From NCBI GenBank assembly GCA_037044905.1, contig JBAOKB010000111.1, forward strand, positions 1 through 64,000: a stretch of DNA of 64,000 nt, read 5' to 3'. Numbering within the stretch: the first letter of the stretch is position 1; each line of letters begins with the position of its first letter. Source of the DNA: Hortaea werneckii. Taxonomy: Eukaryota; Ascomycota; Dothideomycetes; Mycosphaerellales; Teratosphaeriaceae. The notes under the pieces are model-generated. The model was not told the DNA's origin. It saw only the letters and a list, made by a program, of their open reading frames with translations, and made no database searches. The translations under genes and the position numbers were made by a program. This document shows, in pieces, positions 10,369 to 20,895 of this stretch.

Positions 10369-10480
10369 GGCCAAGTATGCGTCGCCAGTGGCCGTGTTGG
10401 GACTCCGATTCTAGCGAAATCTCCCACCTGGATATTACGTGGATAAGAGCACAGATACGCCACAGAAGGTGGCTATCTCG

Positions 10481-10500
10481 TGCGGAAAGTCATTTCCGCA
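10481..10500. promoter_or_regulatory. Palindrome 2, TGCGGA-N8-TCCGCA
   Basis: Same arms and spacing as 10349-10368. Here the symmetry extends to eight bases on each side (TGCGGAAA/TTTCCGCA). It lies 241 bp upstream of the nitrilase start and 331 bp upstream of the transporter start. Confidence 0.75.
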
Positions 10501-10740
10501 CAACGACGCGGGGCTGACTCCAGGCTGCCCCCGCTCGCGGAGTGGGCCGGCGAGATTCATCACATTAGGTGTTCGCGATTGGTTAAAAATAGATCATCCG
10601 ACACATTAGTGCCCGTAAGACTATGTGCAATGAGTCTTTGGTGAACGCTTCTACTGTTGAGACCTAAGAATTCAAATCAAGGCTTCTCCGACCACATTTT
10701 GACTTGACTTTTCACACGAACGCCACCACAGTTTCGCCAG

Positions 10741-11834
10741 ATGTCTTTCCAAACAGGATACGATGTCGTGCGCGTAGCTGTCACACAGTCTGAACCCGAA
10801 TGGCTAGATCTTGAAGGCTCAGTCGCCAAAACATGCAAACTCGTACGGCAAGCCGCAACCAATGGTGCCCAGCTCATCACATTTCCGGAATGCTGGATCC
10901 CCGGGTATCCCTCTTGGGTGTGGTGAGTCGTTCAGTTTTGCTCAAGAGAGCAAGAAGGACACTGACAGGGTGCACTGCGTAGGTCGCGCCCGGTGGATCC
11001 CGTTTTGACAAGACGATACATCAAGAATTCGCTTGGTGTTGACACGACTCATATGAAGCGCATTCAGGAGTGCGCCCACGAAAACAACATCGTTGTAGCG
11101 CTTGGCTTTTCAGAGAATGACCATGACTCCTTGTATATCTCGCAGTGCACCATCAGTGAAAAAGGACAGATCCTTATGCGAAGAAGAAAATTGATGCCGA
11201 CGCACATGGAAAGGACTGTCTTTGGCAATTGCACCGGTAATAGCCTTGACAACGTTGCGCAAGCGTCATTCGGAAATGTCGGTCAGTTAGCTTGCTGGGA
11301 ACATGTACAGCCGCTCCTCAAATACCACACGATGACCCAGCGAGAAGCAATTCACGTTGCGGCCTGGCCTCCTGTCTTCCAGATCAAGGCTGATAGCGAG
11401 TTGTGGTCCATGTCACGAGACGGTACGTTGCAGAGCATGTCCAGGCCAGCTTCGAGTCACGAGTTAATCGCAGTGCAGGCTGTCGGAATCTTGCACGAAC
11501 TTATGCTATCGAATCGCAATCGTTTGTCCTGCACACGACTGCTGTAATTACGCAAAAGGGCATTGAAATTATGCAAACTGGCGATGGCATGCTGATGAAC
11601 ACACCAGGGGGCGGGAGCTCTGCAGTATTTGGTCCTGATGGTCGTCAGCTGTCTGAAGATCTTGCCGAAGCAGAGGAGGGCATCATTTACGCCAACCTCA
11701 GCTTGGACTCAATCCTCGATGCTAAAGCTTTCGTTGACGTCGTGGGACATTACAGCCGCCCTGACCTGCTGTGGCTTGGCGTCGACAAGCGCGAGAAGTT
11801 GCATTGGCGTACTGAAGACATGCTGACACATTGA
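10741..11834 (+). CDS. Nitrilase (carbon-nitrogen hydrolase)
   Basis: Three exons (10741-10922, 10983-11422, 11479-11834) give 325 residues, normal for fungal nitrilases. The catalytic triad is visible: Glu50 in FPECWIPGYP, Lys130 in RRKLMPTH, and Cys165 in LACWEHVQP. Both introns (60 and 56 bp) restore conserved blocks: WVWSRPVDP at the first junction and SRDGCRNLARTYAIE at the second. The enzyme family hydrolyses nitriles to carboxylic acids and ammonia, or cyanide to formamide. Which substrate this one uses cannot be told. There is no signal peptide, so it should be cytosolic. It shares a promoter with the MFS gene, and a Zn2Cys6 gene lies two genes away. Confidence 0.95.
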
Positions 11835-12033
11835 ACATACTGAGGGCATTGCGCCTACGCGTTATATCTACCGAACATTCCTCACGGTCCTAGTAGCAAG
11901 ATACTCCGAATCTAGTAGCCTTGCTGCTGTGATAAACAGGTAGTTTTGAGATTTGTATAGCCAAAAAGTATTTGAAGAAAAGCAGTACACCAAGAGCTTA
12001 CAGAGCGCAAGCATTTTTGCGTCCTTAATCAGC

Positions 12034-13096
12034 TCATTGCTGATTACGGAGAGCATCAAGTCGCTCGAGCGCCTTGCTAGCAGACACATATTCGACAAAC
12101 TCAAGCTCAGGCATGATGCTAAACAGCCTAGTCTTGTCCTCCGCACGCACATCAACCCTGCTCGCATCCCAAGCAAACCCAGATAGATCGCCATCCCATT
12201 TGGCCTTGTAGATCGACATGCCTTTCTTCGTATCGGCTTCGGTCTCAAGAGCTACAAGCAACAGCCAGCGATGAATACGCTGCGACGACAGGCAGGCCCA
12301 CGGATGTTGTCGTCTTATCACATTCCAGGGCTCAGCTTCCGTTGTAATGGGCTTATCTTGCAGAGCAAACCGAGACTCTTCTCCGTGCGGGTCGCCGCCT
12401 TCAGGTTCTAGTAGTCTCGCAATAGCCTTAGCTGTAACAACGGCAACGGCTCGGATCAGCGATGTTCATTTTTGTGGGAAGAACGTTGCAATTCTGCGTA
12501 CCTCTCCTGGCAATGCTGTACCAGGCATAAACCACGGAGTCGAATTTGGGAGTCTCTGCAGTCCGCGGGTCGATAGGATAGTAACGGCGATTCGAGAACG
12601 GGTCTTCTCCGCCAAACTCAGTCACCTCGGTTTTTTTGACATCTGTCCAGGTCATGTTGCCGATCTCGAGGTTGAGGCAGATCAACTCCGCGCCAAGAGC
12701 GCCGGACACCGCGGTGCGAGCGACCCCAATCACATGTCTTGGGCAGTTTTCTTCAGTGCTCACTTCAAGATCAAGGACGAGTACACCATGGGTCTTCCAG
12801 TCAGCCCGATCTGCGATGATGAAGATGGTCGGGTGCGCCTTCGGCTCACGGTCTCGGATGACGATGTGCTGCTGATAGACGTCTGCCACCGAATTCCCTG
12901 CGTAGCTGCCCGGTGCGAGCTTCGATATCGTCGTGGTATTTGGGTAGTTGTGGATATCGGATAGTAAAGCCTCTCGCTGCTTCTCATTCAGATCTGAGGT
13001 AGTGTAAACAATGAAGTTGTACCCCTCTGGAGCTCTGCCAACTGGCGCGCCAGCCGTAAGGGGCAACGAGTTTTCGATATCCTCCGTTGTCGGCAT
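12034..13096 (-). CDS. Conserved-looking protein of unknown function
   Basis: Exons 12502-13096 and 12034-12431 are joined across a 70-bp intron at 12432-12501, giving 330 residues with no signal peptide or membrane helix. The first half contains GYNFIVYTTSDLNEKQ and HPTIFIIADRADWKTHG followed by VLVLDLEV, a layout that recalls small alpha/beta domains of bacterial DUF6924-type proteins; that likeness is from memory and weak. The C-terminal half is rich in aromatic and charged residues (WLLLVALETEAD, KAKWDGDLSGFAWDASR). It runs convergently to the nitrilase gene, only 199 bp from its end. I do not recognise the family with confidence. Confidence 0.75.
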
Positions 13097-14149
13097 AGCG
13101 AACCCCTAGTCTGACTATTCAAAAGCGGCGGCAAGAGGACCAATTATCGCCTAGAAGTCAACAGTCACAAGAAGGACAAGTATGCTTAAGATTTTATCGC
13201 CGACAAGGTATGGGGTATCAGAGGGGAAAGCTGAATGACGGCGCAGTCACGATTATTCCTGTTATCGGAAAGCTTCTATAGCGTCCCCCACAAATTGCCA
13301 AGACAAAGCTCCTACACTTGTTTGACTAAAAGTGGACATATATAGCATTGCTAGGTCTTGCCAATGAACTAAGCTTCTTCTCTCCACATTACTACTGTAC
13401 CTTACTAGATAACATTTAGAAGCTCCTCGGACAAGATGCATAAGCGTAGGTGTAGATACAATCTAGACGACAACATTGAACTTGTATAATTAGAAAATGA
13501 CGTGAAATGATGCAATCTCTAAGTTAGGAGCAGGCGCCTATTCGTAGTAAGGTTAACCTCACGCTAGGAAGTTATAACTATCGGAAGGATCCTAGTAAAG
13601 AGCCATCTGTAGAGGCACGTACTAAGCAACCATCTTGCCTTCTTACAATAAACCGTTGTAGTAACAGTAGGCTAGGATGCAGATACACCATCAATGTCTC
13701 TTTAGCTCTTAACAGTTACAGGTACTTGTAGGTCGTGTAGAGATGTTCCTAAGAGCACTTAATCGTACGCCGTTAATGTGTTTCGCTCCACACACTGCAA
13801 GCTACGGGCATGTGGTGGGTATGGACATGCATCTTTGCTCTTGTGCCTCTCATGTGCATGTAGAGTGTCCCGTTTGTCCTAGACTTCGGTAGCGTGGCCT
13901 TGGTTCTAAAGCAGGTCGCTTAGGCGCCACATTTTGAGAAGTGATGAAGAAGATCGCTCTTGGCCTTGATAGATGTATGCTCCGCACGCGTCAAGAGGTT
14001 TGGCTCTGGAAGGATGGAGCGAGCAGGCCAAGAGTAGGTGCAAAGAGTAAGAATGCTATATAGGTCAGCTTGGTTCTCAGCATCCTCTCATTCTCTAGAA
14101 ACCTAGCCATTGACTCTAAGCCTTTTGGATTATTCCACAATTGCTCGAT
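13097..14149. other. 1-kb intergenic region with TATA box for the nuclease gene
   Basis: No gene is visible. TATATA at 14057-14062 and a CT-rich stretch just after it sit 50-90 bp before the start at 14150, supporting that start. The rest is unremarkable sequence of mixed composition. Confidence 0.6.
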
Positions 14150-15185
14150 ATGTTGTCCAAGCCAGTGCTACTTGCCCTCGGCCTCCCACTGCTTTTTGGT
14201 CTCGTGAAAACGCAAGACAACCGGCTGCCTCTGGTCTTCAACTGCGCCGACATTCCTGGTATGTGCGGATCGGCGGTTGACTTTGGAGATTAGCAAGGCA
14301 GCTCGCAGCTGACATAGATCCTAGATGTCTGCACCAACATGTGCTGGGGTGCTTATTGTACGGCCGACGCCGCGGGATCGACGTTGACGTACGATTCATA
14401 TGGGGGCCAAGGCAGGGGAGGGTCTGTAGAGAGAAACAGGCGTATAACGGCTGGCTGCGGAGCTAACAATCGCTGCAATGTATGTCTCTTGTTGACTGAC
14501 CGAGACCCTGGTGTGTGAAAATGCGGGAGCTTCTGCAACTACGGACTCCGTCTTTTGGAGGCTGATCTGCAATTGCAGGGCCCGACCGAACAGTGCGATG
14601 AGTATCCCTTCGCCAGCACTTTGGATGCAGACGACTACTATCAGGTCAGCAGATGCGTTCCACAAAGGCAAAACAGCAGTATGGGTTTCTCCATTCCGTA
14701 TCAGAATCAAGCACTAAGTATTTTGCGCAGTACAAGGCGGACTCATCGGCGCCTATGTCAGGGACTGCGGGGTCTCATGCCCCGTTCAAATCACCTTTGG
14801 CAATCCAGGCAGCGCTGGTGTCGCATATTGCTTTGCGTATCAAGACCGCGCTGCCAAATGTATCAACGATCAAAATCCGTTGATCTACAGACGTCGCGCG
14901 AACCAAGTCATTCCAGACGAGAATTACGGCGCAACCGGGATACAGCGTCTTGCGGGAGACACTTACAAGCCAGTTAACGATGATGCCCTGTTCGTCTTAG
15001 CCAGCGGAATGGATGTGTCAATGCGTAAGTACTCGTAAGGAAACAGTTTACCTCCTTGAACGAAGTCACTAGCTTACCACTCGGCTGCAGGGAGGGATAC
15101 CCCGTTGAACACTACTGTGATGGTTGCCGTAGTCATCGACGCAGACAAAACAACGAATACGACTTTGTCGAAGACACTGTTTTGA
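14150..15185 (+). CDS. Secreted NucA/NucB-type deoxyribonuclease-domain protein
   Basis: Five exons (14150-14258, 14325-14479, 14561-14684, 14731-15024, 15091-15185) give 258 residues. All phases agree. It begins with a hydrophobic signal peptide (LLALGLPLLFGLV). The conserved blocks of the fungal NucA/NucB family follow: CADIPDVCTNMCWGAYC, GCGANNRC, CDEYPFAS, SRCVPQ, and CGVSCPVQITFGNPG. Bacillus NucA/NucB are secreted or membrane DNases, and the CDEYPFAS block carries the acidic residues. Many cysteines suggest an extracellular disulphide-bonded enzyme. Possible roles are DNA scavenging or attack on host extracellular DNA (inference). The exon 3 acceptor (TTGGAG) is weaker than the others, so that junction is the least certain. 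Confidence 0.85.
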
Positions 15186-15547
15186 GTATGGTCAGTGCAT
15201 GAGTGTCATGCTTGATGTGCTTTAGCGCGCTACTCACTTGTTCAACACAAGCTGTGTGCGGTGAGACTGGAACCGCTAGGCAATCACATGTCAGCTTATC
15301 CTCCTATATAGCTTTGGAAGCTAGATAGGCTGTGGTATCGGAGCAAGAAATGAAAAGTGGTTGTTTCTGCGAGTTAATGCATTCCTTGCCTGCGTGGATT
15401 AGATCGACATTTAATGGTTGCCATAGTAGAATTTATGGCGAGATAGAATGTTGAATCCGACATGACCTTCATAATGTAAGTTGCACTGACATGCCGTGAA
15501 ACGTCTTAGTCAGTCCGTGTTTTGGTGGTCACTGGATAGAGAAAGTT
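15186..15547. other. Convergent intergenic region
   Basis: This lies between the 3' ends of the nuclease and kinase genes. No gene or repeat is seen. Confidence 0.6.
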
Positions 15548-16950
15548 TCAACGATTTCCAAATCTATCATCTTGAAGGAGCGGGTGGTTCAACAGCTCCC
15601 GAGCAGAAGGTCGTTCCGAGGGATGGTACTTCAGAGTAGACAAGATGAGGTCGCTTATTTCTTCCAGGTCACTTTCAGTGAGAAAAGGGCTCTTGTCGTC
15701 ATCATAATACGTTTCGCGAAGCCATTGCGACAGGTCAGATGTCTCAAGGTCGGCCGGCTCTTGTCTGTAGCGTTACTACACATTGCGCTTGATGAACATT
15801 CGTGGAAGACTCACCAATGTCTCCAAATGAGGCGATAGCATTCCATTCTTCCGGCAGTGGTCCGAATGAAGCGATCCATTCGGACAGAAGCTCCGTCTCA
15901 TTGTTCAACATGGAGTCGAAGGGCGGATAGCCAACAACAAGAGAAAAGATCTTGCACGCTGGTCAGCCGTGATGACTTTGCTATTGAGCGATGCCGATAC
16001 ATACTGTGCAGCCAAGACTCCAGATGTCTGCAGCCATGCCCCAATCTCTCAAGATCACAGCTTCTGGGGCTCGGAAGGGAAGCGGACATCGCATTTTTGG
16101 AGGCGGCTGACCCGCGAAGAAAGACGAGCCAAAGTCTATGAGCTTGAAAGAAGGCTCACCATCTCGATATGACGATGAGGGGAACGAAAATGGCTCTACC
16201 ATGTACCTCGGTAAGCTCGCGCTGTAATGCGTTGCGTGTACGTCTGCCCGAGCGGCTCGGCCTATTGCTTTTGAGATGTCGGTATGAGGCTGTTTCGTGA
16301 GCTTGTCCCTAGCGAAAAGCACATTCCCGGGATGCAGGTCTACAAGGATGTTTGTTAGTGCTGCAGGGAGAAACAGGAGACCAAAGCACGAACCGCCATA
16401 GACAATCCCCTCGCTATGTACAAACGCCAGAGCCTTTGTGATGTCCCGCACTGCTTGCCAGGCCACTTTCCCCGGCAATCGGCCGTCAGGCAATCGCTCT
16501 GTTGCAAACGGCACAGACGGACCAAGAACTTCAGTCACGAGGCAACTATGCGTGCCATTAGGTCCAACTAAGGTGAAATCTTGAAAGAGATCAACGATGG
16601 CCGTTCTTCCTGGAGAAGATGAACATTTCGCCAAGTGACGATGAATCTCTGCCTCCCGAGAATCGGAAAGCTCTGAGACATTCACTTTGATTGCTGCGTA
16701 ACGCTCGTAGCTTTGAGACTTCTGTTAGCCCGCTTACGTCTAGTAATAAGATGCTATTCACAACAGACCTCTTGTCCAAAGCCAGCCATGAGGTACCATA
16801 GCCACCCCATCCCAGCTTATGGTGGATTGTATAACGACCGCCGTCGAGAGTGTCACCAAGATGTATTGGATGATAGCCGCCAGGTTTATAGCGATGGAGA
16901 GCCTCGCCCTCGATCTCGCAATGGAAATCGCTGTGGTGTGCCGTGGACAT
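15548..16950 (-). CDS. SRPK-like serine/threonine protein kinase
   Basis: Five exons (16769-16950, 16394-16710, 16005-16339, 15815-15950, 15548-15759) give 393 residues, with introns of 54-58 bp. The start has YKPGGYHPIHLGD, the hallmark of fungal SRPK relatives. Next come the glycine loop GWGGYG, Lys in YAAIKV, catalytic loop YGDLHPGNVLF, DFG (LIDFGSS), APE (FRAPEA) and DIWSLGCTIFSLV. The usual HRD is YGD, so the His and Arg are absent, as in several fungal SRPK relatives. An upstream in-frame ATG at 17115 would add 55 basic residues resembling a mitochondrial presequence; I chose 16950 because the conserved region begins just after it. The intron at 16340-16393 is 54 bp and stop-free. Target proteins are unknown. 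Confidence 0.85.
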
Positions 16951-17512
16951 AGCCCGAGAACAATTTTGCCGCATGCGCAAATTCGGACGCAATAAATATT
17001 TGCGTATGAATCTGCAATTCCAAGCTTTTGCACGCATGGTCTCACATTTTAGGCCTTGTGTTGACTTGTTGTCATACGGAGGCAAACGAGTTGGAAGCGC
17101 GCGGCACGCCAACAAGTGTCAACGGGTAAAGTGTCGAGGGCGAAAGGAGCGGCCCGAAGCTAACGCCACACCGACAGGGTCCAAGCACTTCTGGTCGATG
17201 GATGTTAGTGGTTGAAATGGTCCGCATCTGCGACTTTTGCATTCACTGACTAGCTCCAAGATTAGTACAGCGCGCATTTCAATGTAACAGAGACAATCTC
17301 ATTCGTCTGCCATTGGCCAAGGCATCTCTAATCGCTCTGTAAATTGAGCCCGGCACACGTCCTAGGAGCATGCCTTCCACGAGCGCTAAAGTAAAGCGTT
17401 CGTTGTATAAGATAGAGTCCCATGCCTTTGCCAGTCTCGGGACCCGACAGCCATTTTATCATTGCTTTTGCAGGCTTCAATTCAAAACGAAAACGGTAAA
17501 AGCATCTAGATC
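16951..17512. other. Divergent promoter region
   Basis: This lies between the kinase start and the small gene at 17513. It includes the possible N-terminal extension of the kinase (to 17115). No other gene is seen. Confidence 0.5.
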
Positions 17513-17896
17513 ATGTCCGCTCGCACGGCTTCCGTGAAGTTTCTTCAGCGAATTCGGAACCAACAAAAGCGTCAACTTACCCTTCGGCTGACACAAGCCG
17601 TGTGGAACACGCCTGACTGCGAACATTTCACAGATGTGCAAGTTAAGTAAGTCGATTCCAGTCAGAGTTGCGGAGGACGATCAGTAAGCCAAGATATCAG
17701 AAACCCGCTTCACACCAGTCATTCCGATGCAACACCGCACGTCACCGTCCGAATGAGAACGCCAGATCAGATTGCCCGAGGAGCTGGACAGACAGTCCAC
17801 ATTTACTACGATGCTACCACGGAAGACTTCCGAGCGTTCAAGCTCTACTCTGAAAGATCAGATAACGAGAAGGATGAGCCAAGCGACGCAGATTAA
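17513..17896 (+). CDS. Small protein of unknown function
   Basis: Two exons (17513-17646, 17689-17896) are joined across a 42-bp intron with a strong GTAAGT donor, giving 113 residues. The N-terminus is basic (KFLQRIRNQQKRQLTLRL). The C-terminal half is compact (HVTVRMRTPDQIARGAG, TVHIYYDATTEDFRAFKLY) with an acidic tail. The regular periodicity and consistent phase support coding. I do not recognise it. It could be a small mitochondrial or nuclear protein, but no localisation signal is decisive. The intron is unusually short, so a read-through or alternative junction is possible. Confidence 0.5.
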
Positions 17897-18457
17897 GTGT
17901 TGCGTGCAAGAGGCAGCGGTAACAGAGAATGGGACTGTTTTTGCACACTCTCTCCTTTGGCTCGGGATCCGGAACCCAAGTCACGGCCGAGGCGAGATTG
18001 ACGCAAGTAGGTAGAATACGTCGCATTCTTTGAGGCTCATTTGGTGCCAAAAACGTAGTGGCATTTACCAATAGTTTGTATTGCGGACACACACTTGTCA
18101 GAAAGGACGGCGAGAGAAACGACAATGCTCGCAGAGCGAGGCCAATGTACAGCGTTGAAGACACGGTGTGATGCACAATCCTTAGTGATTGCCTACTGTC
18201 ATCCGTTTTGGCTGGCTTCATTCGTTAGGCTTATCCACTAGCAAAGCCCCTTTGTCATATAGATTAAATCCTTTTGTCTTACGAAGGTTGGTCCCTATCG
18301 TGAAATATCCATTGCTACTGCCTAGAGTCGCTTCGACAAGTCTCTAGACGAGAAAGAGGCAAACGCGATTTTAGATGTACTACCTTCGGCAGAGTAAGAA
18401 ACGTACTCCAAGTGGCAATCGTGCACGCCCAGCCACCTCGCGACTCGAGAATTAATA
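17897..18457. other. Intergenic, nothing recognised
   Basis: This 561-bp gap lies between the small gene and the RING pseudogene. I see only short open frames with no domain features. Confidence 0.5.
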
Positions 18458-19247
18458 TTAGCTAAGAACGCCCTTCTTTCTAGTGGCTACAGCAGAGATC
18501 GCCGAGAGAACCTCCAAATCTGCATTGCGGTGCCTGAGCCATCCTAGAGTCGCAATAATGTTTAGTGTTCCACCGAGTTGAGCATGATACCAGTTATCAT
18601 TGTGCATCCAGAAGGATCGCCATGCGCTCGCCGCCATTAGTACTGAAAGCAAAATGTACAACATTTCGTCAAGAGACTGCCAGAGCGACGTCCCGCCTCC
18701 TAAGGTGCATACCATCAGGGGCATGAGGCTCGTTCTCCAACCATGGAGGATCCACAGACAGGGTACAACTTTGAGCATTGTCGTCATAGTGATTATGATT
18801 GGAGCACAAATTCGGAGCTTGCGCGCGAGGGTGTTGATGTATTCTCGGGTTGAGAAAGGTGTTTCCTGCATTGAAAAGCAGCCTCTTACAGACAAGGCAG
18901 CTTTTCGCCGCTGAGTAAATGCCATTCAGCCATAACAAAATGCAATTCTTGCGAAATCTGTGTCCGCAGAAGACGCGGATTGGCTCATCGATCCCCTCCC
19001 AGCAGGCGGGACAATTTTCCCCGACGTGATCACCCTTCGAGGCAGCTGGGTCGACCATTAGATTTGCCAAAAGTTTCACTTTGCTGGGTAGATGCCTTCT
19101 CGTATTTGTAGAGGCCGGAGCGGGGAACATTCTGTGCCAGAGGAGTATTCCAGACAAGAAGGCAAAGGCATGTACTTGTGATTTTGTTGTGCCTAAAAAG
19201 ATCAAGAGCGCCGCCGGTGAGACTAATAAATAATGAGCAAACTCCAT
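18458..19247 (-). pseudogene. RING-finger membrane protein, frameshifted
   Basis: The frame from 19247 encodes an N-terminal hydrophobic segment and a RING-like motif: CPACWEGIDEPIRVFCGH, then CLVCKRLL. The fifth zinc ligand is Arg (FRKNC where FCxxC is expected). After CKRLL the frame is lost near 18855-18880. It resumes one base out of phase as TREYINTLARKLRICAPI and runs to 18458 through hydrophobic segments. The only GT-AG pair that would bridge the frames makes a 24-bp intron, too short to be credible. A single indel near the TTTT run explains it. This is either a real frameshift or a base-calling error. The missing zinc ligand favours decay. Confidence 0.65.
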
Positions 19248-19627
19248 GCTGCATGGGGTGTTGATAAGAGGCTCAACGAGGACATGACGTGGTTGTTTTT
19301 GTGTTATGAGCGTACAGGGAGATGGGCATTAACATCTTCATGTCGTACTTTCGACTATACATTGGGCCGAGCAAGCGTTCAGTTGAGGATCAGTAGTTTG
19401 AGGCATAGCATGAATAGTCTCGGAAGTATGTAGGATGATTATAGTCACACTTCGAAAATTACATCTCTTCCGATATCGATCTACCGCGCATTGCCAAACG
19501 GGCTGTGAGCGCTTGGGACGTCGACGTGGTAGTACGATACATATCACCTCCTAGTTGCCTGGCAAGGAAATGCATCTCGGCAAAGGGAGCGGTCCGAAGC
19601 TAGGTTAGTGCATCCATCTATGCCATT
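19248..19627. other. Intergenic, nothing recognised
   Basis: This gap lies between the divergent RING and membrane-protein pseudogenes. It should hold their promoters. No motifs stand out. Confidence 0.5.
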
Positions 19628-20425
19628 TTGGAACCTCTATGGACGTTCGGACTTCTTTTGGTCCCGTTGACACCTCTCATTTTGACCCTCGGTATGGGGA
19701 TCGCTCACCTTACGGTCTCACAACTCTTGATCCAGACGTCGACTCTTGTTGAAAATGAACGGCGGTACTGGCTTTCCCAGTCAAAGAAGACTGCAGAGAA
19801 GCGAGAAAGTCATGATGAATTTTGATCGAGATCAGGCAAGGAGGAATCCGAAGGCACTTACCTGCTGAGAGCGACGGCTATTGCTCTTATCCAGACTACT
19901 GCTGCGTCAAATGCCAGCTTACTCCTCTTCGCCCGAAGCTTCAACGCCAGTGGCTCCGCGAACGTGCGAAGCAATGTTGAGAATGGGCTATCCTTCTTTG
20001 TTTTTCACTCCTATCTCTTTTCGCGGATGGCAGACTACAAAGTGAGCAAACGAACCACACGTACGTTTCATAAATCAAGACAAGAGCACGGAGATGCCGT
20101 GACTCGACTCAAGAGCCTTGAATGGGTCGTTTCAGCTAGAGCAACAACTCGAAAATGCCTCGGCATGGCGACGCTCGGAATTTTGGAAATACAAGATGTC
20201 GACCTTATGGCTGCCAGATACAAGCCAGAGCGCTATCAACTCATTCAATCGAAAGCCAAGGCGTTTCCCAAGTGGCTTCCGTTTGTGTTGCTTGCTCTGT
20301 CGCTCTGTATGATGGCGCTGTCACATTGGCATTGGAATAGAGCTCAGGCGAGGGCCTCATCGCGTGCAGACCAGCCGCGAACCAAGCTTCTTCGTGAAGT
20401 GAGACTGTCAAGACTAGTACCATGA
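19628..20425 (+). pseudogene. Integral membrane protein, multiply disrupted
   Basis: One frame is protein-like from 19628 (FGLLLVPLTPLILTLGMG) past a TGA at 19823-19825, and continues in the same frame with LLRATAIALIQTTAASNAS and FFVFHSYLFSR. Near 20100-20130 the protein-like signal moves to another frame (LEQQLENASAWRRSEFWKYK, LWLPDTSQSA, FRLCCLLCRSV). It moves again near 20310 (YDGAVTLALE). No intron with a usual donor and acceptor explains these changes. I read it as a fungal membrane-protein gene with one nonsense mutation and at least two frameshifts. Its former function is unknown. Confidence 0.55.
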
Positions 20426-20895
20426 ATGCCGTACACGTTTCATACTCATAAGACGCGATATTTTATGGTTTCAAATCCGAACCTCTTGCCTAGTGTGGGG
20501 TTTCAGAAGAACCATACGGCTGCCGAGACCACTCGTGCGGACAACATGACAATGCTGCGGGCATTAGTACAGCTTTCGGCCTTGTTGCTACCGATCTCTA
20601 GGTACCTATGAATGTTAAGATTTGATACGTTCATGGACTGGTCCCTGGAAGCATTCAAGTCTGGAACATTGGGTCAAGCCGACCCGTACACTCTGAAATA
20701 CGAGTAGAACACCAGATGAAAATGCCCCATACTGCTCCTTGTCTCGAACAAAATTGAATAAGCCAAACGGTACCCACCAGTACGCATGGAACCCAAACCA
20801 CACCTGAGTCAAAGGCTCTTCTCAAGATATCTAAGATTTCAATTCGACTTGTGAGTCTTTCGCAATGCTCGTTCATGCCAACAGGACTGACTTCC
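20426..20895. other. Convergent intergenic region
   Basis: This lies between the membrane-protein pseudogene and the cytochrome b561 gene. Short frames are present but none looks real. Confidence 0.5.

Larger units (their letters stand above)
10151..10740. promoter_or_regulatory. Divergent promoter of MFS transporter and nitrilase
   Basis: This 590-bp region separates two divergent start codons. It contains two identical palindromes (entered separately) and two GATAAG motifs (10294-10299, 10442-10447) matching the core recognised by AreA/NIT2-type nitrogen regulators. Joint control of transporter and nitrilase by a Zn2Cys6 dimer and by nitrogen status is an inference. Confidence 0.6.

Noticed and set aside
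18855..18880. A 24-bp intron to repair the RING gene
   Set aside because: It is well below the minimum size of fungal spliceosomal introns.
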